From: Actinopolyspora biskrensis
Lineage (GTDB): Bacteria; Actinomycetota; Actinomycetes; Mycobacteriales; Pseudonocardiaceae
DNA length: 64,000 nt
Direction: 5' to 3'
Assembly (NCBI RefSeq): GCF_013408175.1
Contig: NZ_JACBYW010000005.1
Span: 248,001 to 312,000 of the forward strand
The notes under the pieces are model-generated. The model saw nothing but the letters and a program-made list of their open reading frames with translations. It was not told where the DNA came from and did not search any database. Below, piece after piece: positions 38,699-47,271 of the stretch (its first letter is position 1; each line of letters opens with the position of its first letter). The translations under genes and the position numbers were made by a program.

Positions 38699-39514
38699 TC
38701 AGCCTCGGTCGACTCGTCCCAGGGCGGTGCGCATGGTCTCCGGTGGGTACGGGCCGCGCTCGACCGCTTCTTCCGCGGTGATCCCACCGCGGGAGTAAGC
38801 GGCACACAGCTCGGCGACGGCGCGGAGCTCGTCGCGCTGCTCGGCGGCCTGTCGACGGCTCATGGGGGTTCCGTGGCCGGCGACGATTCGTTCGGGACCC
38901 CCGCGCAGTGCCACGTCCAGGGTGCCCGGCCAGTCGAGCGGCCGAGCGTCCCCGAAATCCGGCGCGGCACCGCTTTCGAGCAGGTCCCCCGCGAAGAGGA
39001 CGGAAGCGTCCCGCACCGACACGATCAGGTCGTGATCCGTGTGACCCGGGCCGGGATGGGCCAGCCGTGCCGTTCTGTTCCCGAGGTCGAGCTCCACGGG
39101 ATCGTCCACGAGACGATTCGGCGACCGCACTTCGGTGTTCGCCAACGCTTCGGCCCTTTCCCGGTCCCCGGAGGCGCGGTAGTGCTCGACCCACTCCGCC
39201 CGTTGGAGGTCGACCGTCCTTTCCAGGTGAGCCGGGAAGTTCACATGGGCCCAGCGAGGTTCCTGCCCGAAGGCCGCGGCTCCGAAGCAGTGGTCGAAGT
39301 GCGCGTGCGTGAGAACCAGCTGCCAGGGCAGCGCGGTAACCGCGCGCACCGCCGCGGCCAACTCCTCTCCCTGGGCGCGGTCGCCTCGCGCGTCGACCAC
39401 CAGTGCCTGCTCGTCGCCGAGTACCAGTCCGACGGTCAGATCCAGTTCGGCGTAACGACGAATCAGGACCCCGTCCGCGAGCTCCCTCCAGCGGACAACG
39501 TCTTCACCGGTCAC
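38699..39514 (-). CDS. MBL-fold metallo-hydrolase
   Basis: About 271 residues from GTG 39514. Metal-binding motifs are LTHAHFDHCFG (HxHxDH), a later His in HPGPGHTDHD, Asp in LFAGDLLES and a final His in IVAGHGTPM. The layout resembles cytoplasmic beta-lactamase-fold hydrolases of the glyoxalase II/quorum-lactonase class; the substrate is not evident. The frame continues upstream to 39703 with low-complexity sequence, and the GTG chosen has no strong ribosome site, so the start is the weak point. Confidence 0.82.
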   Translation of the reverse strand: MTGEDVVRWRELADGVLIRRYAELDLTVGLVLGDEQALVVDARGDRAQGEELAAAVRAVTALPWQLVLTHAHFDHCFGAAAFGQEPRWAHVNFPAHLERTVDLQRAEWVEHYRASGDRERAEALANTEVRSPNRLVDDPVELDLGNRTARLAHPGPGHTDHDLIVSVRDASVLFAGDLLESGAAPDFGDARPLDWPGTLDVALRGGPERIVAGHGTPMSRRQAAEQRDELRAVAELCAAYSRGGITAEEAVERGPYPPETMRTALGRVDRG

Positions 39515-39714
39515 GGGGAGAAACGTCCAATCCGGTCGTGTCGCTCGGTGTCGGGGCGGTCCCGCCCCGAAAGCCGGGAGCGGCCCGTCCGCCGATCGTA
39601 CCGACTGACGCTTTCCTGTCGTGCTGACGACCGGTGTGGCGCTTCGGCGCCGGCAGCGCCGAGCCCCCACGCCGTCCAACGGCGCCGCCAAGCAGACCAG
39701 CACCCCGGCTGCTC

Positions 39715-40464
39715 TCAGCGGTGGCTGAACACCCCCGCGCGCAGCCGGGGCGCCCTCGTGCTCGCGCCGGTCTTAGCGGCGAGCTCGACGTCCTCGCCGT
39801 AACCCCGGGAAACGAGTTCGCGTCCCGAATCGCAGTACCGGATCGCCCGTCGAAGGTCCGTGGTGCTCCGATAGCTCCGCGCGGCGGTGCCCGCCTCCAC
39901 GGAGCAGGATCCGAGCCCGTTCGACAGCGCCGAGATGATCGCGCCCGCTCCGAGCAGGTCCTCGACCGCGAACCGGAACGCGCCGTTCCCGCGCAGCTCG
40001 CCCGCGGCCACCACCCCTATCGGGCCGTTGCGCGCCGCTGCCCCAGCGGCAGCGGCCACTGTCCCGGCGTTGCGCAGGCAGCCGGTGAACACCACCGCCC
40101 CCAGTTCCGAGGCCTCGGAGCACAGGGCGGCTCCGTTGGGCGAGGCCAGTCCGACCAGCGTTCCCCCGGGGACCCGTTCCAGAGTGGAGGGGCTCAACGA
40201 GTAGCCCCCCTGCTCGCGGGCCCCGGCGAGTACGGCCCCGGCCGCCTCCGCCGCGTCACGCGCCCGGTCGTCGTGGTGGGGCAGCGGAAGCACGTGCGCG
40301 CCCGCACCGGTCGCCACGTCGACCGACGTGGCGAACGAGAGAACGTCGACCACGACCAGTACGGCGCAGTCCGCGCCGAGCCCGCGCAAGCCTTCGAGCC
40401 CCCAGTCGAAGCGCACCGTGTGACCGGATTGCACGACCGCCGGATCAGTCGGCTCGTGCGACAT
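39715..40464 (-). CDS. 2-phosphosulfolactate phosphatase family protein (ComB-like)
   Basis: 249 residues. Features fit the ComB fold: VVDVLSFATSVDVA near the N-terminus (the Asp/Ser loop that binds Mg), SLSPSTLERVPGGTLVGLASPNGAAL, FTGCLRNAGTVA and a final VELAAKTG segment. In archaea ComB hydrolyses 2-phosphosulfolactate on the way to coenzyme M. In actinomycetes the substrate is unknown, and no other coenzyme M genes are nearby. ATG 40464 follows AGGGGG. It diverges from rpiB. Confidence 0.8.
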   Translation of the reverse strand: MSHEPTDPAVVQSGHTVRFDWGLEGLRGLGADCAVLVVVDVLSFATSVDVATGAGAHVLPLPHHDDRARDAAEAAGAVLAGAREQGGYSLSPSTLERVPGGTLVGLASPNGAALCSEASELGAVVFTGCLRNAGTVAAAAGAAARNGPIGVVAAGELRGNGAFRFAVEDLLGAGAIISALSNGLGSCSVEAGTAARSYRSTTDLRRAIRYCDSGRELVSRGYGEDVELAAKTGASTRAPRLRAGVFSHR

Positions 40465-40520
40465 GTTCACCCCCTGACCGGGTGACTAAGGTACGGGAAA
40501 CGGTTTGGCACACTACAAGA

Positions 40521-40991
40521 GTGCGCGTCTATCTTGGTTCCGATCACGCCGGTCTCGATTTGAAAACTCACCTGCACGAGCGGTTGGACCGACTCGGCTA
40601 TGAGGTGGTCGACGTAGGCCCCTTCGTCTACGACGCCGAGGACGACTATCCGCCGTTCTGCGTCGAGACGGCCCGCCGGGTGGTCGCCGACGCGGGGAGC
40701 CTCGGCCTGGTCATAGGAGGATCGGGCAACGGCGAGCAGATCGCCGCGAACAAGGTTCCCGGGGCCAGGGCCGCGCTGGTCTGGAACCAGGACACGGCCA
40801 AGCTGTCGAGGCAGCACAACAACGCCCTGCTCGCCGGGATCGGTGCCCGCATGCACACGATCCCCGAGATCGAGCAGTTCGTGGACGTCTTCCTGACCAC
40901 CGAGTTCGAAGGCGGCAGGCACCAGCGCAGGATCGACATGCTGGCCGACTACGAACGCAGCGGCGAACCCCCGGAACTGCCCGCAACATGA
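40521..40991 (+). CDS. rpiB: Ribose-5-phosphate isomerase B
   Basis: 156 residues with the RpiB/LacAB fold. The start MRVYLGSDHAGLDLK and the phosphate/substrate loop GLVIGGSGNGEQIAANKVPG are diagnostic, followed by QHNNALLAGIGARMH. It interconverts ribose-5-phosphate and ribulose-5-phosphate in the pentose phosphate pathway. GTG 40521 is chosen because the protein family begins there; there is no clear ribosome site, so a leaderless mRNA is possible. It is followed by a hairpin and then nei2, as in mycobacteria. Confidence 0.94.
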   Translation: MRVYLGSDHAGLDLKTHLHERLDRLGYEVVDVGPFVYDAEDDYPPFCVETARRVVADAGSLGLVIGGSGNGEQIAANKVPGARAALVWNQDTAKLSRQHNNALLAGIGARMHTIPEIEQFVDVFLTTEFEGGRHQRRIDMLADYERSGEPPELPAT

Positions 40992-41012
40992 TTCCGTGAG
41001 TCGGCCGAGCCC

Positions 41013-41046
41013 GCCGACGTCCCCGCCACGCGCGGTGGACGTCGGC
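41013..41046 (+). terminator. Hairpin between rpiB and nei2
   Basis: GCCGACGTCC pairs with GGACGTCGGC over 10 bp, and inner CCGC/GCGG adds 4 bp past a bulge. It lies 21 bases after the rpiB stop and has no T-run. It could be a terminator or attenuator that limits read-through into nei2. Confidence 0.6.
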
Positions 41047-41101
41047 TCCGGGAAGCGCGTCTTCTTCATCTCTCGATCGTGTGATTGGTGGTGCCGTTCC
41101 A

Positions 41102-41908
41102 GTGCCGGAAGGACACATGCTGCACCGGCTCGCCCGGCTCCACCAGCAGCGTTTCGCGGGGAACCCGGTCGGGGTGCACAGTCCCCAGGGACGTTTCGCC
41201 GCGGCGGAGGAGCTGGACGGAGCGACCTTCGAGCACGCCGAGGCACACGGCAAGCACCTCTGGCACTTCTACGGGGACGACAGGGTGGTGCACGTGCACC
41301 TCGGGCTGTACGGCAAGTTCACCGAGTCCCCCGTGCCGCTCGAACAGCCGCGCGGAAAGGTCCGGATGCGGTTGGTCGGCCCCACGCACGGCACGGATCT
41401 GCGCGGTCCGGCCGCCTGCGAGGTGCTCTCCCCCGACGAGGTGGAGAACCTGCGGGCGAGACTCGGGCCGGATCCGTTGCGGGAGGACGCAGACCCCGAG
41501 CACGCCTGGGAGCGGATCACCCGCTCGCGCTCCACGGTCGCGGCCCTGCTGATGGACCAGACCGTGCTGGCAGGAGTGGGCAACGCCTACCGCGCCGAAG
41601 TGCTGTTCCGGAACTCCTTGCCTCCGCGGTTGCCCGGGCGTTCGCTGTCCCGGCCGCAGTGGGAGGCCGTCTGGGGTGATCTGGTGAGGTTGATGTCCGG
41701 AGGGGTGCGGACCGGCCGTATCGACACCGTGCGGAGCGAGCACTCGCCGGAGGCGACCGGAAGGCAGCCCCGCCGGGACCGGCACGGCGGCGAGGTCTAC
41801 GTCTACCGCCGTGGCGGAGCTCCGTGCCTGGTGTGCGGCACCCCGGTTTCCACGGCGGAACTGCAGGGGCGAAACCTCTACTGGTGTCCGAGCTGTCAGG
41901 CGGACTGA
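41102..41908 (+). CDS. nei2: DNA glycosylase/AP lyase of the Fpg/Nei family (Nei2-like)
   Basis: 268 residues. After removal of the initiator Met the protein starts PEGHMLHRLARL, giving the catalytic Pro and Glu of the family. The helix-two-turn-helix region reads LLMDQTVLAGVGNAYRAEVLF, and the C-terminal zinc finger is CLVCGTP...LYWCPSC. It excises oxidised bases and nicks the DNA backbone. GTG 41102 is required because the Pro must follow the initiator; the frame is open upstream to 41081. It ends just before a bidirectional terminator. Confidence 0.93.
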   Translation: MPEGHMLHRLARLHQQRFAGNPVGVHSPQGRFAAAEELDGATFEHAEAHGKHLWHFYGDDRVVHVHLGLYGKFTESPVPLEQPRGKVRMRLVGPTHGTDLRGPAACEVLSPDEVENLRARLGPDPLREDADPEHAWERITRSRSTVAALLMDQTVLAGVGNAYRAEVLFRNSLPPRLPGRSLSRPQWEAVWGDLVRLMSGGVRTGRIDTVRSEHSPEATGRQPRRDRHGGEVYVYRRGGAPCLVCGTPVSTAELQGRNLYWCPSCQAD

Positions 41909-41912
41909 GCAC

Positions 41913-41930
41913 GCGGGCCACGTGGCCCGC
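41913..41930. terminator. Bidirectional terminator between convergent genes
   Basis: GCGGGCCACGTGGCCCGC is a perfect 18-base palindrome in the 37-base gap between the nei2 stop and the stop of the convergent gene. Confidence 0.7.
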
Positions 41931-41945
41931 TGGGCTTTCCTGCGG

Positions 41946-42686
41946 TCAGAAGCCGCCGAAGTCGAATCCGTCCATGTCGAACTCGCCGCCGTCCCCTCCG
42001 GGGGCGTCCGCGCCGCCGTCGGCGCCGTCCCCTCCCGCGTCCCCGCCGGCGTCCTGGCCGGCGGCAGCTTCGGCGGGAACCCCGGACATGCCGCTGAACA
42101 GGGCCCCCATCAGCAGGAACGAGCCCATGCCCCAGGCTCCCGCTGCGAGGGCGGGTTTCCACCACGGCTCGCTGTACCAGCCACGAGGCACGGGCCGCCC
42201 CGCGACCCGGCCTCCCGGGTAGTAGTGCGGAGTGCGCTCGCCGGGTTCGGGTGAGGCGGCCTGCTTGCCGCCGTTGACCTCGACCTCGCGGTACTCGGTG
42301 ACCGCCCCCGCTTCCCGCTGGCCGCTGATGTCCGGAAGTTCCGGTCCGGGGTCCATGTCCATGGCGGTCCGCGCGGCGCGCACGTAGTACAGCCCCTCGA
42401 GAGCGGTGCGGGTGGTCAGCCTGCACTGCTCCGGTGTGTCCGCCCGCTCCAACTGGGAGCCCGCGGCATTGTGCCGCTCCGCGGCGTCGGCCAGGGCCTG
42501 CTTGGCCGGTTCGGTGCTCCCGACGAGATTGAGTACCTGGCCGCCGAGACGTTCGACCCAACGTCGGGCGTCGGCCTTGGCGTCGTCGAACTCACGCTGC
42601 CTGACGGTCGTGCTGTGGTGGTACCACCACAGCAGTCCGGCCAGCAGCAGAACGACGATCACGATGAGTGCCGCTGCCGTTCCCAT
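41946..42686 (-). CDS. Membrane protein of unknown function with Gly/Asp-rich tail
   Basis: 246 residues from ATG 42686, with GGGAGGGAG upstream. An N-terminal helix at about 5-22 (AALIVIVVLLLAGLLWWY) anchors a helical region rich in Ala, Arg and Glu. That region contains RRWVERLGGQVLNLVGS and LEGLYYVRAARTAMDMDPGPELP. A second hydrophobic stretch WGMGSFLLMGALF comes before a tail of repeated Gly-Ala-Asp. I do not know the family; similar tails are found in actinobacterial membrane proteins named only as hypothetical. Confidence 0.7.
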   Translation of the reverse strand: MGTAAALIVIVVLLLAGLLWWYHHSTTVRQREFDDAKADARRWVERLGGQVLNLVGSTEPAKQALADAAERHNAAGSQLERADTPEQCRLTTRTALEGLYYVRAARTAMDMDPGPELPDISGQREAGAVTEYREVEVNGGKQAASPEPGERTPHYYPGGRVAGRPVPRGWYSEPWWKPALAAGAWGMGSFLLMGALFSGMSGVPAEAAAGQDAGGDAGGDGADGGADAPGGDGGEFDMDGFDFGGF

Positions 42687-43059
42687 GGCTCCCTCCCACC
42701 GAGACGGGACACGACTCGGTGACGTCGACGATACGCGTTGCGCCGATCCCCCCGGAGTTCGAGCGTTCGTTCCCGCGCGGTGAGCGGATCCCCGTCCGCG
42801 GGAGCGCCCACGGGTGTTCCGGTATGTGGGACACGGAGGTGCGCGGGAAGAACGGGAGGCGACAGCGCGTTCCCCCCGGCGATGTACCGACTTCCGAATC
42901 GGCGACCCGTTTTCCGGACGTGCCTGTTCGCCCAAGCACTGCAGTGCGTGGACAACGGCTTCTGAGCGCCTGCCGGGAACCGCGGTTCCCGCTCCCTGAC
43001 CCGGCCCCGTCCGTACCCGCTCTCAGGAACAAGTTCTCACCCGGATCGGAGAGTCGAAC
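42687..43059. other. Divergent promoter region
   Basis: 373 bases between the membrane protein and the YeeE gene, read in opposite directions. No gene, strong hairpin or repeat was seen. Promoters for both neighbours must be here. Confidence 0.45.
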
Positions 43060-44310
43060 GTGTCCGTTCAAACCCCGGAAGTCGAAGCGACGAAGGCCCC
43101 TGAGCCGGAACGGAGACTTCCGGCCGTTCAGAAGACCCCGTTGATGACCGGCGCCGTGCTCGCCGTGGCACTCGGAACGGCCACGGCTGCCGTGGGCGGC
43201 TGGCGGATGTTCGTGCTGTACCTGCTCGGACTCGCCTTCGGCCTCGTACTCTTCCACGCGCGGTTCGGCTTCACCTCGGCATGGCGTCAGCTGGTGTCGG
43301 TCGGCCAGGGACGCGGACTGCGCGCTCACACGCTCATGCTCGCGGTCGCCTGCGTGCTGTTCGCCCCGCTGCTCGCGGGCGGCGTGGGCATCGGAACCGC
43401 CCCCGAGGCCTCGGTCTCCCCGCTCGGGGTCAGCGTGCTCGTCGGCGGGTTCCTGTTCGGGGTGGGCATGCAGATCGGGGGGTCCTGCGCCTCGGGAACC
43501 CTCTACAACGTCGGGGGCGGGCAGACAGCGATCGTGTGCACACTCCTCGGCTTCGTCATCGGTTCGGTGCTCGGGGCGTGGCACTTCGCCTTCTGGACCT
43601 CCGCGCTGCCCAGCGCCCCGTCCTTCTCCCTGGCCACCAGCACTCCGCTGGGCTACCTCGGCGCCGTGCTGCTCAGCCTGGCCGTGCTCGGAATCATCGC
43701 GCTCGTGACCGTCGTGGTGGAACGGCGCAAGCGGCCGCCGCGGGTGCCCCGTCCGGCGGCCGCCACGGGGATGCTCAGGGCACTGCGCGGCTCGTGGCCC
43801 CTCTGGGCCGGCGCCGTCGGTCTCGCCGTGCTCAACGCGGTCACCCTCGTGGTCAAGGGAAGCCCCTGGGGAATCACCTCGGCGTTCGCCCTCTGGGGTT
43901 CGAAGCTCGCCCGGGCGGCGGGAGTGAACGTGCAGGACTGGCCCTACTGGTCCACTCCGGACAACGCCGCCGCGCTGAACGGGTCCGTGCTCGCCCACGC
44001 CACGTCCGTGATGGATCTCGGGATCGTTCTCGGTGCCCTGCTCGCCGCTGCCGTGGGAGGAGCGTTCGTGCTGCACCGCCGTGTGCCGGGCAAGGTGGTG
44101 CTCGGCGCGATCATCGGCGGCGTCCTGATGGGCTACGGGGCGCGGATCGCCTACGGCTGCAACATCGGTGCCTACTTCGCCGGTATCGCCTCGTTCAGCC
44201 TGCACGGCTGGTTGTGGGCGATAGTGGCGATCATCGGCACCTACGTCGGCCTGAAGGCGCGGCCGCTGATCGGGCTCACCGTCCCGAAGAGGACGGACTC
44301 CTCCTGCTGA
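43060..44310 (+). CDS. YeeE/YedE (TsuA-like) thiosulfate/sulfur-compound transporter
   Basis: 416 residues with about ten membrane segments in two similar halves. The conserved cysteines of the TsuA family appear as Cys143 in GGSCASGTLYN and Cys367 in YGCNIGAYF, each in a re-entrant-helix setting. Family members import thiosulfate by passing it between such cysteines. No adjacent TusA/SirA partner gene is present, unlike many loci. GTG 43060 follows GGAGAG. A perfect hairpin after the stop separates it from the convergent gene. Confidence 0.88.
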   Translation: MSVQTPEVEATKAPEPERRLPAVQKTPLMTGAVLAVALGTATAAVGGWRMFVLYLLGLAFGLVLFHARFGFTSAWRQLVSVGQGRGLRAHTLMLAVACVLFAPLLAGGVGIGTAPEASVSPLGVSVLVGGFLFGVGMQIGGSCASGTLYNVGGGQTAIVCTLLGFVIGSVLGAWHFAFWTSALPSAPSFSLATSTPLGYLGAVLLSLAVLGIIALVTVVVERRKRPPRVPRPAAATGMLRALRGSWPLWAGAVGLAVLNAVTLVVKGSPWGITSAFALWGSKLARAAGVNVQDWPYWSTPDNAAALNGSVLAHATSVMDLGIVLGALLAAAVGGAFVLHRRVPGKVVLGAIIGGVLMGYGARIAYGCNIGAYFAGIASFSLHGWLWAIVAIIGTYVGLKARPLIGLTVPKRTDSSC

Positions 44311-44314
44311 GTGA

Positions 44315-44336
44315 CCGGGGCGGCCACCCGCCCCGG
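44315..44336. terminator. Bidirectional terminator after the YeeE gene
   Basis: CCGGGGCGG-ccac-CCGCCCCGG, a 9-bp perfect stem in the gap between two convergent stops. Confidence 0.7.
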
Positions 44337-44341
44337 CCGGG

Positions 44342-44962
44342 TCAGCCGGACAGTTCCACTTCGCCGATCCTGTTCCACTCGCTGCACGCCTGCTCGCGGT
44401 TGAGTTCCACCAGCGAGATGGCGGGCACGCTCAGCGTCACGGGGTCGGCGACAGTGGCGTCGAGTGTCGCCTTGGCGAACACGGCGGGACCGTCCGCCGT
44501 GGCGTAGGCCAGGCTCACGTGCTGGTCGATCTCGTCCGGTGTCTCCGGGGGCTCGGAGCCGAGCACCTCGGCGGTGACCTCGCGCAGTCGTCCCCGCAGA
44601 TCCGTCAGCGTGGCCTGGGGTTCGGCGGGCAGCGCCAACGACTCGGAGAGCACGAGCCCGCCGTGGAACGACAGCGACAGCGGGGCGAAGGAGGACAGTC
44701 GTTCCCGCGCCGCCCTGAGCAGCTCCTCGGCACGTCCTGCCGGGGCCTGTTCGTTGTCCTCGACCTCCTGCAGAAGGATGTGCATCCACTCCAGCGGAAC
44801 CGGGTCGAACCCCGGCAGGTCGCGTAGCGAGTACTGGTACTGGTTGGCCAGTTTGCGAAGTTCGGGGCGGTCCCCGAGGGGCAGCAGCCAGGCGAGGCTG
44901 CTTCCCGATCGCAGTCCTCGGTTCCAGGGTGCGTGTTTGCGGACCTGATCGGCGTGCGGCAT
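44342..44962 (-). CDS. 2H phosphoesterase (2'-5' RNA ligase superfamily)
   Basis: 206 residues. The two histidine motifs of the 2H superfamily are EWMHILLQ and QHVSLAYA, with the typical beta-alpha layout between them. Members hydrolyse or join 2'-5' or cyclic phosphate bonds in RNA or nucleotides; the substrate here is unknown. ATG 44962 follows GGGAGTG; the frame is open to 45016 without a site. It lies next to the MFS exporter gene on the same strand. Confidence 0.8.
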   Translation of the reverse strand: MPHADQVRKHAPWNRGLRSGSSLAWLLPLGDRPELRKLANQYQYSLRDLPGFDPVPLEWMHILLQEVEDNEQAPAGRAEELLRAARERLSSFAPLSLSFHGGLVLSESLALPAEPQATLTDLRGRLREVTAEVLGSEPPETPDEIDQHVSLAYATADGPAVFAKATLDATVADPVTLSVPAISLVELNREQACSEWNRIGEVELSG

Positions 44963-45106
44963 GTCGGTCACTCCCGGATGGTGCCCCGTCGGATCGGGAC
45001 GGGGTCGAAACGGCACGGTTCGCGCGAAACGACGGAACCGTCGCTTCGAATGTCGGTCATCTCGTCCCCAAGTCTGCCGTCCCGGCTTCGCCGGACGTGA
45101 TCGCCG

Positions 45107-46561
45107 TCAGCCGACCGAGGAGCTCCGGCTCCCGGTTGTCGCCTCGCGGTCGAGCGTGGCCACCGCGTCGGCGTCACGCACGCGGGCGGTCAGGACGAGA
45201 CCGAGCGCTCCGAACACCACGGGTACCAGGAAAGCCCCGTGGAAACCGGCCATTCTGGCCTGGGCGACCGCCTGCGGGTCGGTCGGTGTGACCCCGCCCA
45301 TGGCGGAGTCGGTGAACATCACCAGCGCGCTGGCGACCACCGCGGTGGCCAGTGCCGTGGCCACCTGCCGACTCACGTTGAACAGCGAGGTCGCCTGGCC
45401 CATGTAGGCCCCCGTGGTCTGCGCGAACGCGGCGGTTTGCAGCGGGGTCATCAGCATCCCCATCGCGCACCCGAGCAGCACCAGCGAACCGACCAGGCTC
45501 CACAACGAGCTGGACAGGCCCACGAACTGGAACGTGCCCGCGCTGACGAGCAGTACGGCGAATCCGCCCGCGATCAGCCGTCGTGGACCGATGCGGCCGT
45601 AGACCCTGCTGACCAGTTGGGTGACCAACAGCATGGACAGGGCTTGGGGCATCAGCACCAGCCCGGCCAGCAGCGCCGATGTGGAACGCAGGTTCTGCAG
45701 GTACAGCGGAACGAGGAACAGCACTCCGAACATCGAACCCGTCTGGCACAGCAGCAGCAGATTGCCGGTGCCGAAGATCCTGTTGCCGAGCAGCCGCAGG
45801 TCCAGCATCGGGTCCGTGGCGCTGAGCTCACGCCAGACGAGTCCGGAGATGAGCAGCGCGGCCGTGATGAGACAGCCCCAGACGACCGGGTTCGCCCAGC
45901 CCAGTTCGGCCGCTCTGTCGAGGCCGAAGAGCAGCGTGGCCAGCCCGCAGCCCGCCAGCAGGAACCCTGGGAAGTCGAACCTCGCCGGTTTCCTCCCGCG
46001 CTCCTCGACGAGGAAGAGGATCGAGCACAGCAGGGCGAGAGCACCGACGGGGACGTTGATGAAGAAGATCCACCGCCAACTGGCGGTCTCGATCAGCGTC
46101 CCACCGAGCAACGGTCCCAGCGCCGGTGCCGCGGTGATCGGTATGGCCAGGATCGCGGAGGCCTTGGCGCGCTCCTGGGCGGGGAAGGCGCGGAAGAGCA
46201 TCGCCTGCCCGACGGGGACCAGCATCCCACCGCCGATTCCCTGCAGGAAGCGGGCGGCGATCAGGGTTTTGATCCCCGGGGCCGCTCCGCAGACCACGGA
46301 TGCGGTGGTGAACACGAGTACCGCGAACTGGAAGGTTCGCTTGCTTCCAAAGCGGTCGGAGAACCAACCCGAGGAGGGGATGAACACGGCGAGGCTGATC
46401 ATGTAGGAGGTCAGCACCCACTGCAGCGTGCCCGCACCGACCTCGAACTGCTCGCCGAGGGTGGCGAGGGCGACGTTCAGGATGGTCATGTCCAGGATCT
46501 GCATGACCAGGGCAAGCACGAACGTGATGCCGACCAGCCATTTGTACTCGAGCCGTCGCAA
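45107..46561 (-). CDS. Drug:H+ antiporter of the MFS DHA2 (EmrB/QacA) family
   Basis: 484 residues with 14 hydrophobic segments. DHA2 motifs are visible: LDMTILNVALATL in the first helix, WVLTSYMISLAVFIPSSGWFSDRFGSKR (motif A follows the second helix), RFLQGIGGGMLVPVG, and the motif C-like ITAAPALGPLLGGTL. It should export amphipathic or cationic compounds using the proton gradient. The TTG 46561 start has GGAGG 10 bases upstream. No adjacent TetR-type repressor gene is present, so its control is unclear. Confidence 0.92.
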   Translation of the reverse strand: MRRLEYKWLVGITFVLALVMQILDMTILNVALATLGEQFEVGAGTLQWVLTSYMISLAVFIPSSGWFSDRFGSKRTFQFAVLVFTTASVVCGAAPGIKTLIAARFLQGIGGGMLVPVGQAMLFRAFPAQERAKASAILAIPITAAPALGPLLGGTLIETASWRWIFFINVPVGALALLCSILFLVEERGRKPARFDFPGFLLAGCGLATLLFGLDRAAELGWANPVVWGCLITAALLISGLVWRELSATDPMLDLRLLGNRIFGTGNLLLLCQTGSMFGVLFLVPLYLQNLRSTSALLAGLVLMPQALSMLLVTQLVSRVYGRIGPRRLIAGGFAVLLVSAGTFQFVGLSSSLWSLVGSLVLLGCAMGMLMTPLQTAAFAQTTGAYMGQATSLFNVSRQVATALATAVVASALVMFTDSAMGGVTPTDPQAVAQARMAGFHGAFLVPVVFGALGLVLTARVRDADAVATLDREATTGSRSSSVG

Positions 46562-46782
46562 CGGCGCATCGCCTCCGTAAGCGCGTTGGTGGGAAGACCC
46601 CCGGTGGTCTCCGCGGTAACCCGAAAGGTTTTCTCGGAGGTGGGCGCGAACACTCAGGATGGGTGAAACAGGTTGTGTGAGCCAACCGAATTCCGGGTTC
46701 GAGGGGTGGGGCGGTCGTCACACGGGGAGCGCGCCCGTCCGGTGGAGAGGTCGAGCCGGAGGGCGGACCGGCGGACGGCACG

Positions 46783-46821
46783 AAAAAAGCGGTGGTCATC
46801 CCGAAGGATGGCCACCGCTTT
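46783..46821 (-). terminator. Intrinsic terminator of tRNA-Gly
   Basis: On the minus strand a 16-bp stem AAAGCGGTGG.../...CCACCGCTTT (one T-G pair) with a four-base loop is followed by a T-run (six A on the plus strand at 46783-46788). It is 10 bases downstream of the tRNA 3' end, a classical rho-independent terminator. Confidence 0.85.
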
Positions 46822-46830
46822 CACCGTCCG

Positions 46831-46902
46831 AGCGGGTGACGGGAATCGAACCCGCATAACCAGCTTGGAAGGCTGGGGCTCTGACCATTGAGCTACACCC
46901 GC
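46831..46902 (-). tRNA. tRNA-Gly (anticodon TCC)
   Basis: 72 nt on the minus strand. The acceptor stem is GCGGGTG/CACCCGC with discriminator T. The D-arm is GCTCAATGGTCAGAGC, the anticodon arm CCAGC-CTTCCAA-GCTGG and the T-arm GCGGGTTCGATTCCCGT. CCA is not encoded. Confidence 0.96.
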
Positions 46903-46914
46903 AGTGCGTCGTCC

Positions 46915-46920
46915 ATATTA
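46915..46920 (-). promoter_or_regulatory. Candidate -10 element of tRNA-Gly
   Basis: TAATAT on the minus strand, 12 bases upstream of the tRNA 5' end, in otherwise GC-rich DNA. No good -35 box was seen at 16-18 bases further up. Confidence 0.45.
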
Positions 46921-47024
46921 CAGTAGGGGACGACGGGGAAGATCCCCGGGGGTCCCACCGATCACGACGACCGCTGGTGCCGTAGTCTAACCCTCCGAGG
47001 TAGGGTTCCCGCAACGGACCCCAT

Positions 47025-47098
47025 CGGGGTGTGGCGCAGCTTGGTAGCGCACTCGCTTTGGGTGCGAGGGGCCGTGGGTTCAAATCCCGCCACCCCGA
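47025..47098 (+). tRNA. tRNA-Pro (anticodon TGG)
   Basis: 74 nt. The acceptor stem is CGGGGTG/CACCCCG with discriminator A. The D-arm is GCGCAGCTTGGTAGCGC, the anticodon arm CTCGC-TTTGGGT-GCGAG and the T-arm CGTGGGTTCAAATCCCGC. CCA is not encoded. A strong terminator follows directly. Confidence 0.96.
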
Positions 47099-47105
47099 CG
47101 TTTCG

Positions 47106-47137
47106 GCCGGATATCCCCCGAGGATATCCGGCTTTTT
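47106..47137 (+). terminator. Intrinsic terminator of tRNA-Pro
   Basis: GCCGGATATCC pairs with GGATATCCGGC (11 bp, five-base loop) and is followed by TTTTT, 8 bases after the tRNA. Confidence 0.92.
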
Positions 47138-47271
47138 CGTTCGCGAGCCGCGGAGCCCCGGCTTCTTCCGGTGCCCGCGTGGTCCGGGCGGGCACCCGCT
47201 CGGACCGGCCGGTCGTCGCGCGAGCCGCGGAACCACTCGTGCCCACCGGGCGAACCAACCCGCGCGGCCGC